Source: Leptolyngbya sp. Heron Island J (GTDB lineage Bacteria > Cyanobacteriota > Cyanobacteriia > Phormidesmidales > Phormidesmidaceae). Taken from it: a stretch of 64,000 bases of DNA. The stretch covers positions 1 to 64,000 of the forward strand of contig NZ_AWNH01000021.1 in NCBI RefSeq assembly GCF_000482245.1. Direction: 5' to 3'. The notes under the pieces were generated by a model. It did not search any database, was not told where the DNA came from, and saw only the letters and a list, made by a program, of their open reading frames with translations. Positions 43,764 through 52,958 of the stretch are shown here, piece by piece; position 1 is the stretch's first letter; each line of letters begins with the position of its first letter. The translations under genes were made by a program, and so were the position numbers.

Positions 43764-44837
43764 AGGTATCAAGCAGATTGCAATGTGAGAAGTTAGAACA
43801 CAAGCTTCGAACACACTGTAGTAAGGCCACACACTGTAAGCCTCTAGGGGTGTATCAGTTTTCTGGGCTACCCCCTGCCAATCCGTTTAATTTTTAAATC
43901 CGTTTGAATTAATTTTATAGATTTGTTTGAGGATAGCCGCTTACAATGCCTGATATGCAAAGCATGGCTATTCCATAGGCCCATACGCCCATAAATGCAT
44001 AGATATATAGGATCTGTAGTGATAACGGCCCTCTTAGGCGCTCAAGATAGGTTTGTCAGGTCTCTCTGTGCAGCTTAAATAGGTTCTCACACCTGATGCT
44101 GACAAATGACTTTTTTTTGTCTATACTGGCTGCAAAGCGAGGGTGTTCATGAAAGAAAAATGTGTGTTCATAAAGTAATCATGAAGTGTAGATTACTTTC
44201 CTGTTGAGTCAACTGTGATTTCAATCATATATCGACGACTGCAGACAAGGTATTTTGTTGATACATAATGTAAGGTAATCCGAGCGGTATATCTTTGTCA
44301 CCTACCCATATCTATCGCGGCTAGAAAGTCTACCAATACGTTTCAGGGTCTTTGAGTTTTATCTTGTTAACATCAGCGACTTACAGATAATTCTCCTGAG
44401 GTTACTACCAGCCATTGAATAGAGAGTTGTTCCGTATATTACTTATTTCAAGCTCAAGTATAGTGCTATACGGAATACAGGGTTTTCTGCTACCAAGAAA
44501 GGTTTTGCGTAAGTCTTACATCTTAAAACAGACTTACCTAGACAAATAAACGCTTGGAGTTATGGTGTCTTGAAAAACTCCGCCAAACTCCGCCAATCTT
44601 ACACCCAAGGCAACGGTGAATTTTATGACAAGTAAGTGTTCTAACAAAAATCACTGGCAACGAACCTATTCAGCTAATTCGATTCAGCCGATGTACCAAC
44701 AGTAGTGCAGACCTGCTGAGTCTGGATTTAAAGCGACAAGCTGATCAAAGAATCTTCATAGGTTTATGCGATTTTTGTGAGCACATTTTAGACAGAAGTC
44801 TTTTGTACCCGCCCTCAACAAAATTCGAGAATTCATT
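43764..44837. other. 1.07-kb gene-free region
   Basis: AT-rich DNA between the divergent Wza-like gene and the WecG/TagA gene. I found no coding frame or RNA gene. Small repeats are present: AACTCCGCC twice in tandem near 44576, and TTCATAAAGTA followed by ATCATGAA near 44168. It probably contains long 5' leaders and promoters of the two polysaccharide units. Confidence 0.4.
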
Positions 44838-45707
44838 ATGCTGTATTCGACTACTAAGTCTAGTCTTACTGGCCTTTGGCAGAAAAGCGCAAAAAAGCTG
44901 GAAACACAAAACGTAATTGGTTTTCCGGTTACAGCAGAATCATTTGATGCCCAAATTGATACGATGCTGAGCTGGGCGCATCAGCGACTCAGTAAGGTCG
45001 TATGTGTTGCGAACGTTCACATGCTGGTTGAAGCAAAGTGCAGTGCAGGTTTTGCACGGGTATTGCACAGAGCAGACATGCTAACACCGGATGGCATGCC
45101 TTTGGTGTGGGTTACCAGTCGACTCAGAAAACGTAAGCAAGATCGGGTTGCAGGCATGGACATCATGCTAAGCCTATGTAAGAAAGCCTCTAAGGAAAAT
45201 ATCAGTGTCTTTTTCCTAGGATCAACTCCCGACGTGTTGTGGAACATGGAACAACATCTAAGGAAGGAGTTTCCTGAATTAAAAATTGCTGGTCTAGAAT
45301 CTCCTCCTTTTCGTCCGTTGACAATTGAAGAGGATGCTGCATTAGTTCAACGCATCAATGACAGCGGAGCCAACATGGTGTTGGTGTCCCTCGGTTGCCC
45401 TAAGCAGGAATGGTGGATGCATACTCATAAGAACCGTGTAAAGGCCGTTATGGTTGGTTTGGGGGGTGTCTTCCCAATTTATGCTGGTGAGAAGAAATGG
45501 GCTCCGGTCTGGGTTCAGAAAAGTGGCTTTGAATGGTTGTATCGCTTATTGCAAGAACCAGGACGACTGTGGCAGCGCTATGCCAGAACAATCCCTGTAT
45601 TTTTATGGCTTGCGTTTAAGCAATTGGTGAAGGTGAAGTTGGGCTTAGAGCCTAGATTCACTCGGCCTAATGCAACTGTTGCTGTGCTCTATCGTGGCAG
45701 ACAGTAG
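44838..45707 (+). CDS. WecG/TagA/CpsF-family glycosyltransferase
   Basis: A 289-residue enzyme of the WecG/TagA family (PF03808). Diagnostic segments are VCVANVHMLVEA, LTPDGMPLVW, RVAGMDIM, FFLGS and VSLGCPKQEWWM. Family members add an N-acetylmannosamine-type sugar to a lipid-linked precursor at an early step. It opens the plus-strand half of the exopolysaccharide locus. The C-terminal Arg/Leu-rich tail should bind the membrane. Confidence 0.85.
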   Translation: MLYSTTKSSLTGLWQKSAKKLETQNVIGFPVTAESFDAQIDTMLSWAHQRLSKVVCVANVHMLVEAKCSAGFARVLHRADMLTPDGMPLVWVTSRLRKRKQDRVAGMDIMLSLCKKASKENISVFFLGSTPDVLWNMEQHLRKEFPELKIAGLESPPFRPLTIEEDAALVQRINDSGANMVLVSLGCPKQEWWMHTHKNRVKAVMVGLGGVFPIYAGEKKWAPVWVQKSGFEWLYRLLQEPGRLWQRYARTIPVFLWLAFKQLVKVKLGLEPRFTRPNATVAVLYRGRQ

Positions 45708-45840
45708 CCTAAGAACTGAGTTTTGGGGATGATTCAAAAGCAGCTGAACAGCATGGCCTTCTGCAACTCGTGGAGGGGCGTGCTGTTAGCGGAAACGACA
45801 TTTTTGCCTGAGCCTGAGCCCTAAGGATGCTTAAATTATC

Positions 45841-45890
45841 CGGATTTTCTGACCTTTCCCGAAAAATGCTCGTTTTTAGGGAAGCTATAG
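45841..45890. repeat. imperfect hairpin between polysaccharide genes
   Basis: TTCCCGAAAAA and TTTTTAGGGAA form an 11-bp stem with one mismatch around TGCTCG, in the 261-base gap before the ABC exporter gene. It may be a weak terminator or attenuator. Confidence 0.4.
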
Positions 45891-45968
45891 GAAAGGGCAA
45901 CTGCAGGTATTCAGGTTAACGTTTGTGAGTTGTAAGCTTCTTGCTAAGTACAGTTATATGTTTGCCGT

Positions 45969-47819
45969 ATGAAAATAAAGCTGCCTGGTGCGCTTCGTAC
46001 ATTAGTCAAAACAACTCAATTCTGGAAAGAAAATCATCTCATTCTTCGAGAATTTAGATATTTTCCCAGGCTTGTAGTTTTGGCACTTTCTTTTGCCTTG
46101 ATTGCAGCTGCCTTTGAAGGTATGACAGTTGGATTCATCGCTTCTTTTTTGCAAGGGCTAACCAATCCAAATGAGCCACCGATTCAAACTGGTATTCTGT
46201 GGTTTGATACTATTTTCCTAGCTACTCAAGCATCTGCAACGGAAAGGATTTATCGGCTTTCTGGGTTACTGTTAGTTGGTGTTTGGTTACGAGCAGTTTT
46301 TGACTATTTGAGTGAAGTTTACTCTAAAAAGTCTGCCTTAAAACTAGTCGATCATTTACGGCGTCGCATCTTTGATCAACTAGAGAGTTTAAGGTTAAGT
46401 TTCTACTCTACAGTCAGCCCTGGGGCACTGATTAGCACCATTAGAGGTGAAGTTAACCAGGTTCAGCAAGCGTTCAACATTCTTTCAGTATCGATCGTCC
46501 ATGGCTCTAAGGTATTGGCTTACCTGATAGCAATGTTGGTTCTCTCTTGGCAGTTGTTTTTAATATCAGCTCTGGTATTTGGACTCATGTCTGTGGGGCT
46601 GACGTCTTTGACGGCCAGGGTCAGGGAAGCAAGCTTTGCCATTCCCAAGGCGAATAATGCCTTTACTGCTAGCGCTCTGTCGTTTATTAATGGAATTCGC
46701 ACTGTCCATGCATCCGGAACCCAGGAGTTTGAACGTCAGCGTTACTATAAGGCTGCCAATAATGTCTATCAGGCCCAGCTTTCGGTAATCAGACTTTCGG
46801 CTTTGGTCAGACCTTTAATTGAGGGGTTGGGTGTCACGTTACTCGTGGGTATGGTGATTGTCTCTTATACTCTCTTAATTTCTACGGGGCGACTGAAAGC
46901 AGCTGAGTTGTTGACCTTCTTATTTGTGCTGATTCGCACAACGCCATTGGTATCGGCTTTGAATGGGACCAGAGTTGGGTTTATCTCTTCTCAAGGTGCG
47001 TTGAATTCTGTGACAGAATTGCTGAGACGTGATGATAAGCCCTACTTTAAGGATGGACGTCAGGGATTTCAAGGGTTACAGCGCTCAATTGATTTTATCT
47101 CAGTTGATTTTTCCTATAATCCTGGGGAGCCTATATTACATGACATTACTCTATCGATTAAACGGGGTGAGACCACGGCATTAGTGGGTACTTCAGGTGC
47201 TGGTAAAACAACGCTGGCGGATTTAATCCCGCGTTTTTATGATGTCACACGCGGTCAGATACTGGTTGACGGTGTTAATTTGAACGAGCTTAAAATCAAT
47301 TCGCTGCGACAGCGGATGGCGATTGTTAGTCAGGACACCTTTATCTTTAATACAACAGTCGGTGAGAACATTCTATACGGTGTAGAAAATGCTAGCAGGG
47401 CTGATATGATCGAAGCGGCTAAATCCGCCAATGCCTTGGAGTTTATTGAAAATTTGCCGGATGGGTTTGATACTCAGCTAGGAGAAAGAGGGATTCGGCT
47501 CTCTGGGGGACAACGTCAACGAATTGCGATCGCACGGGCACTACTACAAGATCCGGAAATCTTGATTCTAGATGAAGCCACCAGCGCGCTGGATTCATTG
47601 ACGGAAAAGCTGATTCAGGAATCTCTGGAAAAGCTCTCGAAGGGACGAACAGTGATTGCGATCGCGCATCGACTTTCAACCATTGCCAATGCCGATAAAG
47701 TCGTCGTCCTCGAAAAGGGTCGGATTGTAGAACAAGGTAAATATCAGGAACTGCTCAATGAACAAGGCAAGCTGTGGAAATACCATCAAATCCAGTTTGA
47801 AGTAGGACAAAAAAGTTAA
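45969..47819 (+). CDS. ABC exporter, MsbA/HepA-like half-transporter
   Basis: A 616-residue protein with a six-helix membrane domain (about 35-340) fused to an ATPase. Walker A is GTSGAGKTT near 407-415, the signature LSGGQRQR near 510, Walker B ILILDEATSALD near 532, and an H-loop IAHRLST. Exporters of this kind flip lipid-linked sugars or polysaccharide; HepA of heterocyst formers is a close functional parallel. No Wzx flippase is encoded in the window, so this protein may do that job here. Confidence 0.85.
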   Translation: MKIKLPGALRTLVKTTQFWKENHLILREFRYFPRLVVLALSFALIAAAFEGMTVGFIASFLQGLTNPNEPPIQTGILWFDTIFLATQASATERIYRLSGLLLVGVWLRAVFDYLSEVYSKKSALKLVDHLRRRIFDQLESLRLSFYSTVSPGALISTIRGEVNQVQQAFNILSVSIVHGSKVLAYLIAMLVLSWQLFLISALVFGLMSVGLTSLTARVREASFAIPKANNAFTASALSFINGIRTVHASGTQEFERQRYYKAANNVYQAQLSVIRLSALVRPLIEGLGVTLLVGMVIVSYTLLISTGRLKAAELLTFLFVLIRTTPLVSALNGTRVGFISSQGALNSVTELLRRDDKPYFKDGRQGFQGLQRSIDFISVDFSYNPGEPILHDITLSIKRGETTALVGTSGAGKTTLADLIPRFYDVTRGQILVDGVNLNELKINSLRQRMAIVSQDTFIFNTTVGENILYGVENASRADMIEAAKSANALEFIENLPDGFDTQLGERGIRLSGGQRQRIAIARALLQDPEILILDEATSALDSLTEKLIQESLEKLSKGRTVIAIAHRLSTIANADKVVVLEKGRIVEQGKYQELLNEQGKLWKYHQIQFEVGQKS

Positions 47820-47862
47820 CGCTTGTTCAAGTCGACATCGTACACTCTTCCTGAAAGCACCT

Positions 47863-48732
47863 ATGAAACTTTATTACTATCAAAAAACCTGTGGCAACTT
47901 TGGAGATGACCTGAATCTCTGGCTTTGGAAAAATCTTTTTCCAGATGCATTCGATGAGGATGACAAAAAGGTTTTCTTTGGCATTGGCACAATTATCAAT
48001 GACCGTATTTATGATCGAGCTCCTAATGCAGATAGGATTATCATCTTTAGCTCAGGTGTTGGTTATGGCAAAACGCCCCTACAGAACTTACCAACAATCA
48101 ACGATCGTTGGAAAGTATATTGCCTGAGAGGCCCACTATCAGCGCATGCCCTTGGCGTCTCACCTGATCTGGCCATTACCGATGGCGCAGTATTAATTAG
48201 AAGACTCTTTAAGCCTCAGACTAAAATCGAAAAGAAACAGAAATTCGCTTACATGCCCCACGTTGATCAAGCTGTTAAACATGGGGAGATATGGCAAAAG
48301 ATTTGTCAGCAAGCAGGCTACGGATATATTGATCCACGCTGGACAAGAGAAGAGGTCTTAAATGCTCTCTGTCAAACAGAAACCTTGATCACTGAAGCGA
48401 TGCATGGAGCTATTGTTGCAGACGCACTCCGTGTACCGTGGATACCCGTGAAAACCAGTTCCAGTATTTTTGAATTTAAGTGGTGGGATTGGTGTAAGTC
48501 TCTTGACCTGGAGTATACGCCACGTCAAATGAGTGAGCTACCCAGTAGAAAAAGTGTACCATCCAAAATCAAGAAATTCATAATTAGCAAAAAAATAGTA
48601 AAGGAGCTCAAAGACATCGCGGAAAGTTCAGCACCTATTTTAAGCAACGAAGTGAAGATTGAACAGTTAACAACCAGACTTGAAGAAAAAGTCGAGAGCT
48701 TTAGAAAAGATATGTTTGCTGGGAGTTTCTAG
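47863..48732 (+). CDS. polysaccharide pyruvyltransferase-family protein
   Basis: A 289-residue protein beginning KLYYYQKTCGNFGDDLNLWLW. The NFGDDLN segment, GIGTIIN, CLRGPLSAHALG and TEAMHGAIVADAL match the PS_pyruv_trans family (PF04230). It should add a pyruvyl ketal to a sugar of the polymer, creating negative charge. The last 60 residues are Lys/Glu-rich and outside the conserved domain. It follows the ABC exporter by 43 nt. Confidence 0.82.
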   Translation: MKLYYYQKTCGNFGDDLNLWLWKNLFPDAFDEDDKKVFFGIGTIINDRIYDRAPNADRIIIFSSGVGYGKTPLQNLPTINDRWKVYCLRGPLSAHALGVSPDLAITDGAVLIRRLFKPQTKIEKKQKFAYMPHVDQAVKHGEIWQKICQQAGYGYIDPRWTREEVLNALCQTETLITEAMHGAIVADALRVPWIPVKTSSSIFEFKWWDWCKSLDLEYTPRQMSELPSRKSVPSKIKKFIISKKIVKELKDIAESSAPILSNEVKIEQLTTRLEEKVESFRKDMFAGSF

Positions 48733-48790
48733 GACGATTTCACTCAATAGGATAGATGAATACAAACTGAGCGTATATCACCTGTTCTTT

Positions 48791-48812
48791 GCTGAAACTC
48801 ATAAGTTTCAGC
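48791..48812. terminator. perfect 9-bp hairpin after the pyruvyltransferase-like gene
   Basis: GCTGAAACT-CATA-AGTTTCAGC, 58 bases after the stop. There is no T-run, so termination would be weak; it may instead protect the mRNA end. Confidence 0.4.
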
Positions 48813-48965
48813 ACGATGACTACAGAAATCGTTGCTGATTTAGAGGATGAACCAATCGGTTAGAAACGCCATACAGCGACATCTTTAAGACAAAACATAG
48901 TTGGGATCAGCAACGTCTACAGATTTAGCACACCAAACTATCCCTAGTATCTGAATCTAGATGAA

Positions 48966-49958
48966 ATGAGTATGAAAGTTGTCTCTAGATCAACCGATCA
49001 GATTCTCCCAGATGTATCAGTCGTCATTCCCACCTACAATCGCATCTCAATGCTTAAGGAGGCTATAGCGACAGTATTGAATCAAACATTTGCTGGCAAT
49101 ACTGAAATCATCGTTATAGACGACAACTCAAAAGACGGCACCCCTAAAACTATTCAAGAGCAATACCCAGATATTTATCTGATTGCATGTTCTGAAAACC
49201 ACGGGCCTGCTGCTGCACGTAACCAAGGAATTAGGGCAGCCAAGGGACGGTATATCGCCTTTTTAGATTCAGATGATTTGTGGGAGTCAGACTATCTCCA
49301 AACTCAAATTGATGCCCTAGACCAACAATCGGCGACTCAAGCAAACTGTTTTTCTGTGAGTGATGTCTGGCTATGGAAAACAGAAAAAGATATTCGTATC
49401 CATTGTAAGCAAGGAAAACATCCAGACTTTAGTTCTTTCCTACATCATCTATTAGCGGCTGGAAGTTTTATCCATACTCCTTCAGCGGCTGTCTTCCCTC
49501 GACAGGCTTTTGATCGGCAAGATTTATTCAATGAATCATTAAGATTTGCCGAGGACACCGACCTGTATATTCGGCTGATCATCGATGGTTATCAGCCAAT
49601 CTTTACCCGTAAGCCACTGGTGACCCGGCGTAAGCATGGTCAGGGGCAGGCGATTGAATTTAAGAATATCGATAGAAGGATACAAAATCGAATCAACATA
49701 CTTCAACAGTATTATCCAGCCATCAAGGGCGATCAAATTGACATTTCTCTAGAGGAAATCAGAGCGCAAATATACAGCCAGTTTGCTACCCAGTGTTACC
49801 GCAGCCAGCACTTTCTCAAGTGGGCATCGCTGCTGCAAACATCAGCCGACTATACATCTTGGCAGGCTGTATGGCCCAGGATAAAACATGATATTGGGTT
49901 TACTACTAGGAGATTATCCAGTTTTTTACAAAAGTGGAGAACTATAAAATCAGTATGA
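48966..49958 (+). CDS. GT2-family glycosyltransferase
   Basis: A 330-residue enzyme with the GT-A fold: VVIPTYNR at 19-26, IVIDDNS at 50-56 and the metal-binding FLDSDDLW. It transfers a sugar from a nucleotide donor to the growing repeat unit; the donor and linkage cannot be inferred. The stop overlaps the next start as ATGA. Confidence 0.85.
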   Translation: MSMKVVSRSTDQILPDVSVVIPTYNRISMLKEAIATVLNQTFAGNTEIIVIDDNSKDGTPKTIQEQYPDIYLIACSENHGPAAARNQGIRAAKGRYIAFLDSDDLWESDYLQTQIDALDQQSATQANCFSVSDVWLWKTEKDIRIHCKQGKHPDFSSFLHHLLAAGSFIHTPSAAVFPRQAFDRQDLFNESLRFAEDTDLYIRLIIDGYQPIFTRKPLVTRRKHGQGQAIEFKNIDRRIQNRINILQQYYPAIKGDQIDISLEEIRAQIYSQFATQCYRSQHFLKWASLLQTSADYTSWQAVWPRIKHDIGFTTRRLSSFLQKWRTIKSV

Positions 49959-50848
49959 AAGACACTCTGACACCTCACCCTTTTGTCACTGTTATTATCC
50001 CTGTCTACAACGACTCTAAGCGTCTGCAGCAATGTCTGAATCGACTACAAAATCAAACCTACTCCCAAGCCTGCTATGAGGTGATTGTTATTGATAATAA
50101 CTCAACAGAAGACTTAAAGCCTATTGTCGATCAATTTGCTCAAGCCAAATATCTAGTTGAAAAAAAACCTGGTTCCTACAGTGCTCGTAACACGGGGTTG
50201 GCGATTGCCAAGGGTGAAATTTTAGGGTTCACTGATTCAGACTGTGTTCCGGCCTTTGACTGGATTGAAAAAGGGGCTGATCACATTCTCAAGCATCCAG
50301 GCTGTGGCTTGGTTGCAGGCAAGATTGATTTTCTCTTTCAGCAGTCTGAAAACCCTAAGCCCACCGAACTGTTTGATAGCCTGTACTTTCTCCAGCAGGA
50401 AAAATATGTAAAAGAAGGTCACTTTGCTGCTACCGCTAACCTCTTCACTACTCCAGCAATCTTTAGCAGTGTAGGGCTATTTGATGATTCTCTGAAATCT
50501 GGTGGCGATCGCGAGTGGGGAAAACGGGTTTATGCCGCAGGTTACAAACAAATTTACGCAGCTGACGTCAAAATTTCCCACCCAACGCGAACCAGCTTTG
50601 AAGAAATAAATAAAAAGCTCTGTCGAGTTTACAAAGGTGGCTTCTACATCAACAAAAAATCAGAAACACCACTCCTAGAGTTTTTAAAAGAAATCATAGT
50701 TGACGTTAAACCTCCCGCCAGATATCTATTCAAAACTCTCGAAGAGCGTGGCGTTAGAGATATTAATAAACGCATAACAGTGATTTTTCTCTACATGCGG
50801 CTGAAGTTATCTAAAGCTTTTACTGAACTAAAGTTGTATTTTCAATGA
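49955..50848 (+). CDS. GT2-family glycosyltransferase
   Basis: The start is ATG 49955, overlapping the previous stop. The 297-residue protein has VIIPVYNDS, IVIDNNS and FTDSDCVPAFDW with a later SGGDREWGKRV. The next gene is a close paralogue with the same segments. Such pairs often act in succession on one polymer. Confidence 0.85.
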   Translation: MKDTLTPHPFVTVIIPVYNDSKRLQQCLNRLQNQTYSQACYEVIVIDNNSTEDLKPIVDQFAQAKYLVEKKPGSYSARNTGLAIAKGEILGFTDSDCVPAFDWIEKGADHILKHPGCGLVAGKIDFLFQQSENPKPTELFDSLYFLQQEKYVKEGHFAATANLFTTPAIFSSVGLFDDSLKSGGDREWGKRVYAAGYKQIYAADVKISHPTRTSFEEINKKLCRVYKGGFYINKKSETPLLEFLKEIIVDVKPPARYLFKTLEERGVRDINKRITVIFLYMRLKLSKAFTELKLYFQ

Positions 50849-50910
50849 TACCAGCGCTAATAGTTCATCATTTTTACTAAAGGGTATAGCTAGACACCTT
50901 AGAGTTACCA

Positions 50911-51837
50911 ATGAATTCTATGACTGTTGACCTCAATCAAACTCCATTTGTTTCTGTTATTATTCCTGTCTACAACAGTAATAAGCTTTTGCAAGTTTGC
51001 TTAACTGCTCTCTCTCAGCAAACCTATCCTCGGGATTGCTATGAGGTCATTGTCGTTGATAATAACTCACAGGAAAATGTCAGCGATGTGGTCAATTGCT
51101 TTGAGCAAGTCACACTGGTCCACGAATCACAACCTGGCTCATACATTGCCCGCAATAAAGGCTTATCAGTTGCCAAAGGCACAATTATCGCCTTTACAGA
51201 TGCCGACTGCGTTCCTACGCCAACATGGTTAAAAAATGGAGTATCCGCTCTGCTAAGCGAATCCAACGTTGGTTTAGTCGCTGGTCATATCGATCTGTTT
51301 GCTAAAGATGATAACAATCCCAATCCCTTTGAACTATATGAAATGCTCGCCTTAGGATTTCCACAGGACCAGTTTATCGCAGATGGTCACTTTGGGGTGA
51401 CAGCTAACCTATTCACATTTAGCCATATCATCAAATCTGTCGGAAACTTTGATAGCACGCTGAAATCTGGGGGAGATAAGCAATGGGGTCAACGTGTTTA
51501 CCAGGCAGGCTATCGTCAGCTGTATGCAAAAGAGGCCATCGTCAAACACCCCACTAGAACTACCTGGGAAGAGCTGAATAAACGCGGCACTCGCATCATT
51601 GGTGGTAACTACGATGTCATTAAAGCGACCAAAAAAAGCAAAATTGCCTTGTTAGTTGACTTTTTCGCGTTTCTCAAACCACCGCTCAGATTTTTTCTCC
51701 GAACTTGGGGTGATAAGAGGTTGCACAATAATCGTCAAAAGCTCCAATTCACTACTGTGATGTTGCGTCTCAGATGGGCAGCTATCAAAGAGAGAGCACG
51801 GCTGCAGTTTGGGGGTGGTATATCTGAGCGCAGTTAG
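50911..51837 (+). CDS. GT2-family glycosyltransferase, paralogue of the preceding gene
   Basis: A 308-residue enzyme with VIIPVYNSN, VVVDNNS, FTDADCVPTPTW and SGGDKQWGQRV. The shared pattern along the whole length with the 49955 gene indicates local duplication. The gene is preceded by a 62-base gap. Confidence 0.85.
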   Translation: MNSMTVDLNQTPFVSVIIPVYNSNKLLQVCLTALSQQTYPRDCYEVIVVDNNSQENVSDVVNCFEQVTLVHESQPGSYIARNKGLSVAKGTIIAFTDADCVPTPTWLKNGVSALLSESNVGLVAGHIDLFAKDDNNPNPFELYEMLALGFPQDQFIADGHFGVTANLFTFSHIIKSVGNFDSTLKSGGDKQWGQRVYQAGYRQLYAKEAIVKHPTRTTWEELNKRGTRIIGGNYDVIKATKKSKIALLVDFFAFLKPPLRFFLRTWGDKRLHNNRQKLQFTTVMLRLRWAAIKERARLQFGGGISERS

Positions 51838-51914
51838 CTGGCTATGCATACTTGACACATTCAATTTTCTAAAAATAGTTCTAGGGATTACATTTTTCTG
51901 AGGTCGATACTGTA

Positions 51915-52880
51915 ATGAAACAAGAATTACCTTTAGTCAGTATTGTCATCAACAACTATAACTACGGTGCCTTTGTTGGCCAGGCAATTGAGAGTGCTCT
52001 CAATCAAAGCTACAAAAACGTTGAGGTGGTTGTGGTTGATGATGGTTCAACCGATTACTCACGGGAAATTATCAGCAGCTACGGCGATCAGATCATTGCT
52101 GTATTTCAGGACAATGGGGGGCAAGCAGCAGCATTTAATGCTGGCTTTGCCAAAAGCAGTGGCGATATTATCTGTTTACTCGATGCCGATGACCTCGTGT
52201 TGAAAAATCGAGCAGAGCAGGTTGCCAGCCTGTGGCTCAAACATCCAGAAATCGATTGGTTTTTCCATGAGTCAGCCCCTGTGGACGCGTCCGATATTAA
52301 CCAGACAACACTGAAGGATGTTCATGCCAAACATGCTAAAGATCTGACAGCTATCAACTTTGAAATAATTGATTTCAAAGCTAACTTACGTAATGCAGAA
52401 CTGCCCTACTTTGCGCCTTCCACCTCTAATCTTTGTTTCTCTCGATCACTGCTAGAGAAATGTTTTCCATTACCAGAGGTCAAGGGATTTTCCGGGTTAG
52501 CCATTTGTGATTTCTATCTCAGAATAGTGGCCACCTGGTTAGGCAATGGCATTAAGTCTGAAGATTACCTGGGTGTGTTTAGACTACATGCCAACAACCT
52601 ATACACGACTCAAACGGTAACCAAAAAACAAAAAACTGATTGCGAAATACTATTATTCACAGCTTACTATCTACTGCTGAACTATCCGCAGCTTGCCAAG
52701 CTCAGCAAAAAATTATTAGCCAAGACCATTTGCCTACACCGCCATGTGAGGGAGGAGAGTTTTAATTATAGTGAAATCATTGAGAAATGTAGCTTTAGCT
52801 TTCCCTACTTAGAACGGCTAGAGATATATTTCAAGGCCATGCTCTACTCCATCAAGCTAAGGTTTTCAAAACTCATTTAG
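51915..52880 (+). CDS. GT2-family glycosyltransferase
   Basis: A 321-residue enzyme with IVINNYNYG, VVVDDGSTD and LLDADDLVL. The C-terminal half differs from the neighbouring GT2 genes. The N-terminal domain is nearly the same as that of the following bifunctional protein (IINNYNY, DDGSTD, SYGDQI), which suggests another local duplication. Confidence 0.85.
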   Translation: MKQELPLVSIVINNYNYGAFVGQAIESALNQSYKNVEVVVVDDGSTDYSREIISSYGDQIIAVFQDNGGQAAAFNAGFAKSSGDIICLLDADDLVLKNRAEQVASLWLKHPEIDWFFHESAPVDASDINQTTLKDVHAKHAKDLTAINFEIIDFKANLRNAELPYFAPSTSNLCFSRSLLEKCFPLPEVKGFSGLAICDFYLRIVATWLGNGIKSEDYLGVFRLHANNLYTTQTVTKKQKTDCEILLFTAYYLLLNYPQLAKLSKKLLAKTICLHRHVREESFNYSEIIEKCSFSFPYLERLEIYFKAMLYSIKLRFSKLI

Positions 52881-52958
52881 CGTCACCTCCTGGAGTTTTT
52901 ATCTTCCTGGCAGCTGATAGTTTGTGTAGAAACTGTCGATATCACAATTACTCGTATC

